Shown here piece by piece: positions 1 through 8,175 of a DNA stretch of 64,000 nt. Both the position numbers and the translations under genes were made by a program. The notes below the pieces were generated by a model. The model searched no databases. It was not told the origin of the DNA and saw only the letters and a list, made by a program, of their open reading frames with translations. Source of the DNA: Sphingobacteriales bacterium UTBCD1 (GTDB lineage Bacteria > Bacteroidota > Bacteroidia > Chitinophagales > Chitinophagaceae); assembly GCA_002066995.1 (NCBI GenBank), contig MWTC01000016.1, positions 124,001 to 188,000 of the forward strand. Reading direction: 5' to 3'. Position 1 is the stretch's first letter; every line of letters begins with the position of its first letter.

Positions 1-39
1 CCTCATAATTCCCTCAGAAGGGGCGTCAGGAGGCTGCAC

Positions 40-684
40 ATGATACACATTAAGAAAATTACATTTAACCCTGTTGAAGAGAATACTTATGTTTTGTATA
101 ACGGGCAAAACCAATGTTGCATTATTGACCCGGGCTGTTATTTTCCTGAAGAAAGGGATGAGTTGAAAACGGCCATCGAGAGGGAAGGATTAAAACCCAT
201 TTTACTGCTAAACACTCACTGCCACCTGGATCATGTTTTCGGGAACAGATTTGTCCACGATACCTGGGGTCTTCTTTTACATATTCATGAAAAGGAGAAG
301 CTCATGCTGGATCTTGCTCCGGAAAGCGGAAGGATGTGGCAGTTGCCCTTTGAGAATTATGAAGGCCCGTTGGTTTATCTGAAGGAAGGAGATACTGTAA
401 AACTGGATGAAGATGAACTGGAGGTACTGTTCACCCCGGGGCACTCACCGGGAAGTATATGCTTCTATGACCGGGCAGGAGGCTTTGTGATTGGCGGGGA
501 TGTGTTATTCAATGGCAGCATCGGAAGGACTGATTTGCCTGGCGGTGATTTTGATACCCTGATTAACAGCATTCATACCAAACTTTTCAATTTACCTGAT
601 GATACCAAAGTTTATCCCGGTCATGGGCCGGTGACAACGGTGGGGTTTGAGAAGATGAATAATCCGTTTGTGAAGATGTATTGA
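40..684 (+). CDS. MBL-fold metallo-hydrolase (glyoxalase II-like, YcbL type)
   Basis: A 214-residue metallo-beta-lactamase-fold hydrolase. The metal-binding set is complete: H60-x-H62-x-D64-H65 in NTHCHLDH, then H135 (PGHSPG), D154 (GGDVLF) and H195 (YPGHGP). The compact length fits the YcbL/glyoxalase II-like family, which hydrolyses thioesters; the true substrate cannot be read from sequence. The ATG is preceded at 28-33 by AGGAGG, a strong Shine-Dalgarno that is unusual in this window. The first bases also keep another frame open that stops at TGA 41-43, giving an ATGA overlap, so this may be the last gene of an operon entering from the left. A decayed copy of its last third lies at 2039-2200. 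Confidence 0.9.
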   Translation: MIHIKKITFNPVEENTYVLYNGQNQCCIIDPGCYFPEERDELKTAIEREGLKPILLLNTHCHLDHVFGNRFVHDTWGLLLHIHEKEKLMLDLAPESGRMWQLPFENYEGPLVYLKEGDTVKLDEDELEVLFTPGHSPGSICFYDRAGGFVIGGDVLFNGSIGRTDLPGGDFDTLINSIHTKLFNLPDDTKVYPGHGPVTTVGFEKMNNPFVKMY

Positions 685-750
685 TTATCCTTGTTGTAGT
701 TTATACTCATAATTTTAGTTGTGGCGGGATGTCAAAAAAACAGCGGGACT

Positions 751-1947
751 TCAATATAACATTCCGAATAGCCACAAAGGTATTTTGTGCAGCGCACCGG
801 TTTCAATATTATCATTCACAATCCAAAAATTCTTAGCAGATGAAGTTGCTGTTCCTGTTTTGTTTTTACCTCCTATTTCAAATTCATTTTTTCCATCTAC
901 GGTAAAATCGCCCTTTACAGACAGCGAAACACTATGCCCTGCGTTTTTAAGCTGGTTTAAAAAAAATGATTCCCTCATATTGCCTTTATCAGCGTTTTCT
1001 GGTGAAAGTGCAAAGTGAAAGTTGGTATTCTCCAGAAAAATTTTGTCTGGTTTCTGAAGTGTGCTGATACTTTTGCCAAGTGCCGATAAGGAATTAATTA
1101 GTCTTACTTTTTCAAGATAATGCAGGTATTGAACCAGCGTATTGCGATGGATCCCGATTTTGTCACTCAATTTTGATATGTTAGGTTTAAAAGGAACATT
1201 GGTGGCGAGGATGTAAAAAAGCCGGCTTATTTTTCTGATATTAGCAGGATCAAATCCTTCAATAAACGTCAGATCGTTTTCCAAAGTCATTTTTATGATT
1301 TGCTCCAGCCTTATGGAATATGTTTTTTTACCTTCTAAAAAAAAAGGATAATATCCAAACTGTAAATAGTCACTGAAGTACATCAATGGTTTAAACTGCT
1401 TTGCCAGGTCTAATGCGATTTCCCCATGATGGATCAGAATGTCTTTCAACGAAACTGGTTGCAGCGTGGCAATATTTGAAAACTGCAGGTATTCACGGTA
1501 AGAAAGACCAGGCATCTCAAACTGAACGGAGCGACGGCTGAGATCAGCATTTTGGCGAAGTATATCGGTAATGCACGAACCTGTAAACACAATATGAATT
1601 TTCTTATATTGATCATACAGATTTTTTATTTCTTTAGCCCATTGGGGATATTTATGCACTTCGTCGAGAAAAAAAGTATCAATTCCCCTTGGAATGAAAT
1701 ACCGGGCAACATCCACCAACTTGTTATCTGTAAAAAATATATCATCGAGTGAAAGATAAAGTGCATTTGCTCTGTTGCCGTATCGCTGCTTTATTTGCTG
1801 CAGGAGCAAGGTTGTTTTACCCGTTCCTCTGGCTCCGACAATTCCGATCAGCCGGTCATTCCAATGAATTTTTTCCTGTAGCAGGCGTACTTTATCCGCC
1901 GATTGTTCTGATACCAATATTTGTGATCTGATTAATAGGTTATCCAT
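751..1947 (-). CDS. AAA ATPase with DUF4143-like C-terminal part
   Basis: A 398-residue ATP-binding protein. The N-terminal part carries a P-loop (GARGTGKTTLL) and a Walker B-type FFLDEVHKYP, typical of the AAA_14 family. The C-terminal half, with a winged-helix-like stretch (IGIHRNTLVQYLHYLEKVRLI), matches the DUF4143 region usually joined to it. Cellular role unknown; such ATPases are widespread accessory genes, sometimes discussed in toxin-antitoxin contexts. I use the ATG at 1947: an in-frame TTG at 1968 falls inside a good TAnnTTTG promoter box, so it should not be translated. The gene runs opposite to its neighbours and sits between an intact metallo-hydrolase gene and a remnant of a second copy, which suggests arrival by insertion or rearrangement (inference). 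Confidence 0.8.
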   Translation of the reverse strand: MDNLLIRSQILVSEQSADKVRLLQEKIHWNDRLIGIVGARGTGKTTLLLQQIKQRYGNRANALYLSLDDIFFTDNKLVDVARYFIPRGIDTFFLDEVHKYPQWAKEIKNLYDQYKKIHIVFTGSCITDILRQNADLSRRSVQFEMPGLSYREYLQFSNIATLQPVSLKDILIHHGEIALDLAKQFKPLMYFSDYLQFGYYPFFLEGKKTYSIRLEQIIKMTLENDLTFIEGFDPANIRKISRLFYILATNVPFKPNISKLSDKIGIHRNTLVQYLHYLEKVRLINSLSALGKSISTLQKPDKIFLENTNFHFALSPENADKGNMRESFFLNQLKNAGHSVSLSVKGDFTVDGKNEFEIGGKNKTGTATSSAKNFWIVNDNIETGALHKIPLWLFGMLY

Positions 1948-1965
1948 TTTGCTGTTTTGATTCAG

Positions 1966-2001
1966 CAAAAATATATAAAAGTGCTGTATAAAAAGAGCAA
2001 A
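1966..2001 (-). promoter_or_regulatory. Promoter of the AAA ATPase gene
   Basis: On the minus strand TATTTTTG (1966-1973) matches the Bacteroidota -7 consensus TAnnTTTG, and TTTG at 1998-2001 stands 24 bases upstream as a -33 element. The predicted start of transcription leaves a short leader before the ATG at 1947. Confidence 0.5.
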
Positions 2002-2038
2002 AAATAAATAAAATGGTGGCTTAATTCATCAAACAACC

Positions 2039-2200
2039 GACAGGGTCGTTTTGTGAGAAAGAGATTACAACACCTTAATAAATAGCATTCAAACGCAGTT
2101 GTTTACTTTGCCCGACGACACCAAAGTATATCCCTGTCATGGGCCGGTGACAACTGCGGGGTTTGAGAAGATGAATAACCCGTTTGTAAAAATGTTCTGA
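2039..2200 (+). pseudogene. Remnant of a second MBL-fold hydrolase (3' end only)
   Basis: Read in the frame ending at TGA 2198-2200, this stretch encodes a close match to residues 163-214 of the hydrolase at 40-684: [20 protein letters not shown] followed by [10 protein letters not shown], against [20 protein letters not shown] and [10 protein letters not shown]. An in-frame TGA at 2054-2056 falls at the position of P167 of the intact protein. Similarity fades upstream of about 2039. No start codon and no N-terminal metal-binding half are present, so it cannot encode a working enzyme. Many synonymous differences (for example CCC GAC GAC for CCT GAT GAT) show an old paralogue or a diverged copy, not a fresh duplication. 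The ATPase gene occupies the place where its 5' part would be. Confidence 0.8.
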
Positions 2201-2392
2201 CCGTTACAGCATACAGCTCATCATTCTATTATGGTGAATGTTTCTGAATGAAACTGAAATTTCAAAGGAAATTTTCTGATGAATATCTGTGACAGGATTA
2301 AGAGAATGACCACATCCGGAAAATTTACACCCTGCTTTTACCGGCTGATCTTTTGTAATGAAAGGCTTAAAATTTTGCTGTTCTAAAAAAAC

Positions 2393-3643
2393 TTAATTCT
2401 GCTGTTGCCCCGGATCATTTACTTTACCTAAAAATAAAACAGAACCTGTATGATTTTCTGCTATTAAGTATAAAAATGGCCTGTTCACATTCATGACAGG
2501 ATTTTGAGGAACAGAGGTCGTTCCCATGCCGATTGAAGTAACGGCCGCAGCTTCTGTTCCTTTTTCATCCACGGCAATGTATGTCTTATGGATCGCTTTT
2601 GAAATATAGGCCCCTGCTTCCGGGGGATACATATTATAAAAGGCAGCGTTTTCAGTGAACGCATCATGCATTCCCAATGATGACATTTCCGGCTTCATAT
2701 CATTCAGATCATAGCTATACGTCCATTTGGGCAGATACAAGGTCACTTTTGCTGAATCCATTTCATTTAAAGTTCCTGTCATCGGGTCTCCGTTGAAAGA
2801 AGAAAGCAGGTCTTCAACCGAAAGCCCCGATGCCGGTAAAATTATATACATGCTGAAACTGCCGGAACCGTAAGGAAGTTCAACGCATTGCATGGAATGA
2901 TTTTCCATATACCGGAAAGTGGCTGTTTGTGTCATAAAGGGCACCTGAACTGTGCCCGGATCTTTGACATAAAAGGTCATGTCTTTTGTTTCGGACTGAT
3001 CAAATTTCAGTTTCCATTGCCCTTTAAAGTAAACAGCATTGATCAGGTACATGATATCCTCGGGACTAATCTGGTCAATTATCCTGTTTATTTTTCCATG
3101 AGTTTTGCCTGTAACCCATGAATTGATGTTGTCAACGGTCTGAGGATTATTAAAATCCGACTTTGTGATTTGTGACAAATAGTATTCTGATACGGTGTTG
3201 ATAAACGGTTGCAGCGGTTGCGGCCCCGTAGAACGATACCAGATTGAATTGGCAATATCCATTTCTATCTTTGAATCGGCTTTGGGCAATCCCGTCATCA
3301 GGGATTTAATGGTATTGTTCAATGTTTCCGTGGGAATATCCTGCAACTGTAAAACAGTTTTCATTTCATCCGAAGTATGGCCCGTAGCTCCGTTATACAC
3401 CATGCTGAATGCCGTGTAAATACTTAAAGGAGAGATTAATTTATTTGAATTGGAATTATCCTGCTGCAGTACTTCTTTGAAAAACTTCAGGGCAAATATA
3501 TTTTGAGAAGATATTACGCTTTGGCCACCCGGAGGAAGAACAATTGGTGTAGTGGTGCCGGTTGGAGCCTGTTCTTTGGTACAGCCCGGAAAAATGGCTA
3601 TAACCGAAGAAAGGGTAAGAATAAAAACGAGCCTGAATTTCAT
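2393..3643 (-). CDS. Serpin family lipoprotein
   Basis: A 416-residue serpin, a suicide inhibitor of serine or cysteine proteases. The N-terminus is a lipoprotein signal ending in a lipobox (FPG-C21), so the protein should be anchored in a membrane, probably facing the periplasm or the outside. Serpin signatures are present: NAVYFKGQW near 202-210, the hinge GTEAAA at 362-367 with small residues as expected for an inhibitory serpin, and the C-terminal NRPFLYLI. Aligning the loop with alpha-1-antitrypsin from memory puts P1-P1' at about T376-S377; that assignment is tentative. The gene stands alone on the minus strand with no evident operon partner. A role against self-produced T9SS proteases or outside proteases is inference. 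Confidence 0.93.
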   Translation of the reverse strand: MKFRLVFILTLSSVIAIFPGCTKEQAPTGTTTPIVLPPGGQSVISSQNIFALKFFKEVLQQDNSNSNKLISPLSIYTAFSMVYNGATGHTSDEMKTVLQLQDIPTETLNNTIKSLMTGLPKADSKIEMDIANSIWYRSTGPQPLQPFINTVSEYYLSQITKSDFNNPQTVDNINSWVTGKTHGKINRIIDQISPEDIMYLINAVYFKGQWKLKFDQSETKDMTFYVKDPGTVQVPFMTQTATFRYMENHSMQCVELPYGSGSFSMYIILPASGLSVEDLLSSFNGDPMTGTLNEMDSAKVTLYLPKWTYSYDLNDMKPEMSSLGMHDAFTENAAFYNMYPPEAGAYISKAIHKTYIAVDEKGTEAAAVTSIGMGTTSVPQNPVMNVNRPFLYLIAENHTGSVLFLGKVNDPGQQQN

Positions 3644-3876
3644 ATCACCATTTTATTGGTTTGGATAATAACTGTAAGAAAGTGTATTTACCGTACAATA
3701 ATCAATAAGACTCACTCAAATTGGAATACGCTGCACCGGGTTGTAAAAATGAAACAGGAAGTAAGAATTTGATGGATTTCCTACTGATTCTATCTCATGC
3801 CCTTTCAGGTAATATTACTAAAATGCAAAGTCTCATAGAGAAGGAAAGAGCATTAACTCATTAATAAAAAGTGATT

Positions 3877-5382
3877 TTAATTCGCAAACAACCTTCCCAC
3901 CACCGGCAACCTCTGAAATTCTTTTTTCTCAATGTTCAGGATCAACAGGAGAAACGAAAGTGTGAGTGCAGCAGCAAAGCCGCGGTTGATCCACCTGTTA
4001 AGGTCCATCTGAATGAAAAGGCGGTGCACGAAATAAAGCAAGACGACAATGACTAAGTAAGCCAGTAATTTTTTCCATGCATAAGGCACCCGGTATTCTT
4101 TTTGCCCCCAGATGAAAGAGATCACCATCATGCTGCCATAGCAAAAGAAAGTGGCCCAGGCACAGGCCATGTAACCGAATGTGGGAATGAACGTATAGTT
4201 GATGATAATGGTGATGACAGCGCCGATCACAGTGATCCATGCGCCGGCCATAGTCTTGTTGGTGAGTTTGTACCAGATGGATAGATTGTAATAAATGCCC
4301 AGGAACATGTTGGCCAATAAAAGCACCGGCACCACTTTCAACCCTTCCCACATCATCGGGTTTTGTATGAAATATTTCCAGGTGTCGAGGAACAGCACCA
4401 CCACAAGGAACATCAGGCAAATGATGATGACAAAAAATTTCATCACCCGTGCATAGATCCTCTGCGGATTTTCTCCTCTTGACTGGGTGAAGAAAAAAGG
4501 TTCGGCGCCCATGCGGAAAGCCTGGATGAATAAAGTGATCAGGATGGATAATTTGTAACAGGCGCTATAGGTTCCCACTTCAAACTTAATGGCATCTTCC
4601 GTCGGCGCTGATGACCACCAGCCCAGCATGATCCGGTCAAAAGTTTCGTTGATCATGCCACCAAAGCCCGCGATGATCAGGGGCATGGAATACAGCATGA
4701 TCTGACCCCACAGTTTGCCGTTGAATCTCCATTTGAAGGAAAGAAATTCTTTCCACAGCAAAAGAATAGTGACCGCCGATTGCACCAGGTTGGCTATGAT
4801 CACATAACCCACGCCGACATTCTTATTGTAGAAGATCAGTAAGATACTGTCAGGGTGCCTGGATTCTATCCGCGGGCAGACGGATAAGAAAAAATACACG
4901 ACCGCAATATTGATCAGGATACCGGCTATGCGAATAGCGGCAAATTTTATAGGGCGTTGTTCATAACGAAGCTTGGCAAATGCCAGCGCTGACATACTGT
5001 CGAATGCAATGATGAATGCGCTCCAGGTAATGTATTCCGGGTGTTCTTCTATCCGGATCAGGTCGGCAAATGCTGTACGGAAGATGATGAGTAAAGTGGT
5101 GAGGCAAATGGTGCTGATGATCAGCGACACGGTGGCTGTGTTGTACACTTCTTCCTCATGTTCTTTTTTCTGAACGTAGCGGAAGTAAGCGGTTTCCAAT
5201 CCGTAGGTGAAAATCACGTTCAGGAAAGGGATGGCGGAATACACCAGGGACATGTCGCCATAGGCGGGGCCTGATAATTTTAAAGTCAGGTAGGGAGTGA
5301 GCAGGTAATTCAAAAAGCGGGCTATAATGGAGCTGACTCCATACCACATCGTCTGGCCTGCTAGATTTTTGATTCCGCTCAA
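3877..5382 (-). CDS. Polysaccharide/lipid-linked oligosaccharide flippase (Wzx-like, MOP superfamily)
   Basis: A 501-residue, very hydrophobic polytopic membrane protein, with about a dozen membrane segments by eye. The N-terminus (SGIKNLAGQTMWYGVSSI, then RFLNYLLTPYL) is typical of Bacteroidota polysaccharide biosynthesis exporters, which flip undecaprenyl-linked sugars across the inner membrane. The start is TTG at 5382; it keeps the conserved N-terminus, whereas the next ATG (5349) would drop it. A TAnnTTTG box lies 35 bases upstream. No glycosyltransferases adjoin it, so the substrate cannot be inferred; it appears to be a stand-alone flippase, as often seen in this phylum. Confidence 0.85.
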   Translation of the reverse strand: MSGIKNLAGQTMWYGVSSIIARFLNYLLTPYLTLKLSGPAYGDMSLVYSAIPFLNVIFTYGLETAYFRYVQKKEHEEEVYNTATVSLIISTICLTTLLIIFRTAFADLIRIEEHPEYITWSAFIIAFDSMSALAFAKLRYEQRPIKFAAIRIAGILINIAVVYFFLSVCPRIESRHPDSILLIFYNKNVGVGYVIIANLVQSAVTILLLWKEFLSFKWRFNGKLWGQIMLYSMPLIIAGFGGMINETFDRIMLGWWSSAPTEDAIKFEVGTYSACYKLSILITLFIQAFRMGAEPFFFTQSRGENPQRIYARVMKFFVIIICLMFLVVVLFLDTWKYFIQNPMMWEGLKVVPVLLLANMFLGIYYNLSIWYKLTNKTMAGAWITVIGAVITIIINYTFIPTFGYMACAWATFFCYGSMMVISFIWGQKEYRVPYAWKKLLAYLVIVVLLYFVHRLFIQMDLNRWINRGFAAALTLSFLLLILNIEKKEFQRLPVVGRLFAN

Positions 5383-5417
5383 GGATCAGATAATTTTAAT
5401 TGCTACCGAATGCAGGA

Positions 5418-5425
5418 CAAAAATA
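5418..5425 (-). promoter_or_regulatory. -7 promoter box of the flippase gene
   Basis: TATTTTTG on the minus strand matches TAnnTTTG and stands 35 bases before the TTG start at 5382. No convincing -33 element was found. Confidence 0.4.
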
Positions 5426-5539
5426 GTTTTCTGTTTTTGAAAACACGAATGAGAAAGAAGGTCTTTTCATTTTTAACTTTTTAGGGGACGGTCAATAGTT
5501 CCGGGAGCCTGATGGTAGAAGATTTTGGGGCGATTGCTT

Positions 5540-5547
5540 TATATTTG
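5540..5547 (+). promoter_or_regulatory. -7 promoter box of the coiled-coil protein gene
   Basis: TATATTTG matches TAnnTTTG exactly and ends 20 bases before the ATG at 5568. A -33 TTTG at a normal distance was not seen. Confidence 0.4.
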
Positions 5548-5567
5548 CTGATTAAATTTATCGGCTT

Positions 5568-6233
5568 ATGAAAAGAGGATCCCTTTTCCTTTTGTTCCTG
5601 TCCTTTTTCTTTTCTGTGGTGCATGCACAGGCTTATGAAACCACTATAGAATACAGCAAGAAGAAGCAGAATGCATATGCGATCGAATACCCATACTCAG
5701 CAGATGCATTGCAAAATGCCATTGTTTCAAAAATTGGGAAAATGGGTTATAAAGGCAAAGAGGAAAAAGGGTTGTTCAATAAGGACAAAGGATTCATTGT
5801 TTTTAAATCAGCGTATATTAATGACATCAGCAGCGATGCCCTGGATTATATTGTAAAAGTGGAACAAAAGAGCCGTAAGGATAAAAACACTTCCGTATTG
5901 TACATGGTCGTGAATAAGAATGGTGAAGATGCTTCTGCAGGTTTTGATGCTTCAGAGGGGACAAGGATAAAAAATTTCCTGGAAAGCCTGCAGCCTGAAG
6001 TGGCAGCGGCTGACCTGGAACTGCAGATCAAAGTACAGGAAGACGTGATGGCCAAGGCAGAGAAAAAGCTGAGAAACCTGAAAGACGACCAGGACAGTAT
6101 GGAGAAAAAAATCAAAAATCTCCAGGATGACCTGAAGAAAAATGCCAAAGATCAGGATAACGCTCAAAAAGACATAGATAATCAAAAAGCGGCTTTGGAT
6201 GCACTGAAAGCAAAACGCACATCAAACAATTAG
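5568..6233 (+). CDS. Secreted protein with C-terminal coiled coil, unknown function
   Basis: A 221-residue protein with a clear signal peptide (hydrophobic core of about residues 5-18, cleavage likely after VHAQA). The middle part (about 25-140) shows an alternating pattern that could form a small alpha/beta domain and resembles no family I can name. Residues of about 145-215 are very rich in Lys, Asp and Gln with leucines spaced for a coiled coil (LRNLKDDQDSMEKKIKNL and LDALKAK). It is probably periplasmic. Its stop codon overlaps by four bases the end of the convergent arfB gene. No function is assigned. Confidence 0.75.
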   Translation: MKRGSLFLLFLSFFFSVVHAQAYETTIEYSKKKQNAYAIEYPYSADALQNAIVSKIGKMGYKGKEEKGLFNKDKGFIVFKSAYINDISSDALDYIVKVEQKSRKDKNTSVLYMVVNKNGEDASAGFDASEGTRIKNFLESLQPEVAAADLELQIKVQEDVMAKAEKKLRNLKDDQDSMEKKIKNLQDDLKKNAKDQDNAQKDIDNQKAALDALKAKRTSNN

Positions 6234-6634
6234 TAGTCTCCCTGCCTGAATTTTTTTCGCCCTGATTTGATCTCTGATTTCCTTTTTTTGGATTCAAGCC
6301 TCTTTTCTTTCACTGACCTGCTTATTTTGGTGGCTATGCGGGGCTTCTTCTTTCTCAATACATTTTTTACCAGCTCATTTATTTTTTGAACGGCTTCTTC
6401 TTTGTTGGAAAGCTGTGTGCGGTGTGTTTGTGACTTCACCTGTAAAAATCCTTCTGCATTGATGCGGTTGGACAGTTTTTCTTTCACTGTCTGTTTTTGT
6501 TCTTCTGTCAATAACCGGGAAGCATCAATATGAAAAGATGCGATCACAGCTGTTTCCACTTTGTTGACGTTCTGGCCGCCTTTACCTCCGCTGCGGGTGG
6601 TTTGAAAACTTATTTCTTTTGAGAGATCGGTCAT
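6230..6634 (-). CDS. arfB: Peptidyl-tRNA hydrolase ArfB (YaeJ), ribosome rescue
   Basis: A 134-residue release-factor-like protein with the catalytic G19-G20-Q21 in SGGKGGQNVNKVET, which hydrolyses peptidyl-tRNA in the peptidyl transferase centre. It lacks the codon-recognition domains of RF1/RF2 and ends in a basic Lys/Arg-rich tail (from about 105 onward). In ArfB of other bacteria that tail enters the empty mRNA channel of ribosomes stalled without a stop codon. Length and architecture match ArfB fully. It is convergent with, and overlaps by four bases, the upstream secreted-protein gene. Confidence 0.93.
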   Translation of the reverse strand: MTDLSKEISFQTTRSGGKGGQNVNKVETAVIASFHIDASRLLTEEQKQTVKEKLSNRINAEGFLQVKSQTHRTQLSNKEEAVQKINELVKNVLRKKKPRIATKISRSVKEKRLESKKRKSEIKSGRKKFRQGDY

Positions 6635-6754
6635 AACAGAATTTGAAGATCACCGGTTTCAGGTTGCCGGTAATACTGTAAAGATAAATTCCTTCAAATT
6701 ATGAATTTAACTTTGAAATGAAAGCCTGAAACGGAAACGGTAACTTGCGATCTC

Positions 6755-7207
6755 ATGAAATCGGTCATACAAAGAGTAACTAAAGCTTCTGTAACCATTG
6801 ATGGCAAGGTTCATTCTCAGATCGGAAAAGGCCTGCTTGTGCTGATTGGTATTGAAGATGCGGATGGCAGTGAAGACATTGAATGGCTGAGCAATAAGAT
6901 CGTGAACCTGCGCATCTTTGATAATGAAAACGGAGTAATGAATATTTCCGTAAAGGACATCAATGGAGAAATTCTTGTGGTCAGCCAGTTTACCTTGCAG
7001 GCTTCCACTAAAAAAGGTAACCGCCCTTCTTATCTGAAGGCAAGCAAACCTGAGATTGCAGTTCCGGTTTATGAAAAATTCTTACATCAACTATCCGCTG
7101 ATCTTGGTAAGGCAGTGCCTTCAGGTGTTTTCGGCGCCGATATGAAAGTGGAATTGATCAACGACGGGCCGGTAACCATTCTGATAGATACAAAGATTAG
7201 GGAGTAG
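6755..7207 (+). CDS. dtd: D-aminoacyl-tRNA deacylase
   Basis: A 150-residue protein that removes D-amino acids (and glycine from mischarged tRNA-Ala) from tRNA. Both signature motifs of the Dtd family are present: S77-Q78-F79-T80 in VVSQFTLQA and G138-P139-V140-T141 near the C-terminus, where the cross-subunit Gly-cisPro motif lies. Length is normal for the family. A weak promoter-like pair (TTTG at 6712, TAACTTGC at 6741) precedes it. Its neighbours arfB and glyS also act in translation quality control, but they do not form an operon with it. Confidence 0.96.
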   Translation: MKSVIQRVTKASVTIDGKVHSQIGKGLLVLIGIEDADGSEDIEWLSNKIVNLRIFDNENGVMNISVKDINGEILVVSQFTLQASTKKGNRPSYLKASKPEIAVPVYEKFLHQLSADLGKAVPSGVFGADMKVELINDGPVTILIDTKIRE

Positions 7208-7316
7208 AGAAGTGAATGAAGAATAATGGTTGAAATACTTTTTCGGTTACCGGGTCCGGCTTCGTTTTTTTAATAGCTCTATGGTTTCTTACAGCCGGTT
7301 CAGTATTGATTGTTCC

Positions 7317-7679
7317 TTATCTCACACCTATCTTTTCGGAGAACCTCTTGCCGTTTTTGAATTCCACCATCAGGAAAAAGACTCTTTCATTGATGCCGGA
7401 AACAGAAAAATCAAAAGAAGGAACATCCATTTCATGCTGCTCCACGATGCGGTGCCCTGTAGAGGTCCATACCAGGATCTGTCTCAGGTTATTTTCATTA
7501 TCGGTACTCTTTATGGTTATTTGCTTTCCGGAAGTGAGCACCTTAAACGGTTTGTTAACTTTTCTTTCTGCAATGGGCCTGATCTTTCCCGGGCCGGGAT
7601 CATCCTGGGCATGAACGGGATAAACAAACAATGCACAAATGGCACAAGCTGCTATGCAAAGGGAGAAAAGACGTGTCAT
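7317..7679 (-). CDS. Small secreted protein made almost only of a T9SS-like C-terminal domain
   Basis: A 120-residue protein with a signal peptide (cleavage likely after VHAQ, about residue 24). The remainder (about 45-120) has the strand pattern of a type IX secretion sorting domain: an ITIKST strand, ILVWTSTGHRIVEQ in place of the usual turn-Gly strand, RVFFLMVEFKNG, and a terminal KIGVR-like strand. It lacks the YPNP-type entry motif and any cargo domain. It could be a free-standing adhesion or cell-surface module, or a periplasmic beta-sandwich only distantly like sorting domains. It lies between dtd and mazG but on the opposite strand. Confidence 0.7.
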   Translation of the reverse strand: MTRLFSLCIAACAICALFVYPVHAQDDPGPGKIRPIAERKVNKPFKVLTSGKQITIKSTDNENNLRQILVWTSTGHRIVEQHEMDVPSFDFSVSGINERVFFLMVEFKNGKRFSEKIGVR

Positions 7680-7804
7680 TGGATAAAAAAATTGTTTTTC
7701 ATAAATGGTGATTAATTGTTTTCAGGGGGTAGGAGATCGGGAACGGGAGATGAAGAACGGCAAGAATCATGCTATATTGCAAAAGAAAAGTAAAAATTTC
7801 TTTT

Positions 7805-8134
7805 ATGACCATCAAGCAAGCCCAGCAGCAGGTAGATCAATGGATCAAAACTATTGGAGTAAGATATTTCAGTGAGTTGACCAATATGGCGATACTTACC
7901 GAGGAAGTGGGGGAGCTTGCCCGTATCATGGCACGTAAATACGGCGACCAGTCATTTAAAAAAGGTGAGCAGGCAAAAGATCTGGGTGATGAAATGGCGG
8001 ATGTGTTTTGGGTTTTGCTTTGCCTGGCTAATCAAACGGGTGTGGATCTTACTGAAGCCCTGGATAAGAATTTTGAAAAGAAAACAAAAAGGGATCTGCA
8101 AAGGCATGTAAAAAATGAAAAACTCAGAAAGTAA
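7805..8134 (+). CDS. MazG-like nucleotide pyrophosphohydrolase
   Basis: A 109-residue all-alpha NTP pyrophosphohydrolase of the MazG superfamily. The metal-binding acidic pairs are visible: ILTEEVGELARIMARKYG followed by DLGDEMADVFWVLLCLA, matching ExxE ... ExxD. Members hydrolyse non-canonical or regulatory (d)NTPs to the monophosphate and pyrophosphate; the substrate here is unknown. I start it at the ATG at 7805 because this gives the family's usual N-terminus; an ATG at 7769 adds only twelve basic and hydrophobic residues. The single short domain is typical of Bacteroidota versions. Confidence 0.88.
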   Translation: MTIKQAQQQVDQWIKTIGVRYFSELTNMAILTEEVGELARIMARKYGDQSFKKGEQAKDLGDEMADVFWVLLCLANQTGVDLTEALDKNFEKKTKRDLQRHVKNEKLRK

Positions 8135-8175
8135 TTTCAAGAGAAAAATATAATTTAACAATAAAGTTCACTGCT

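Noticed and set aside
1-43. Possible 3' end of an upstream gene ending LIIPSEGASGGCT with an ATGA overlap
   Set aside because: Only 13 codons are in the window and no family can be recognised; mentioned in the first gene entry only.
719-1018. Open frame on the plus strand opposite the ATPase C-terminus
   Set aside because: It has no family resemblance and lies entirely antisense to a well-supported gene.
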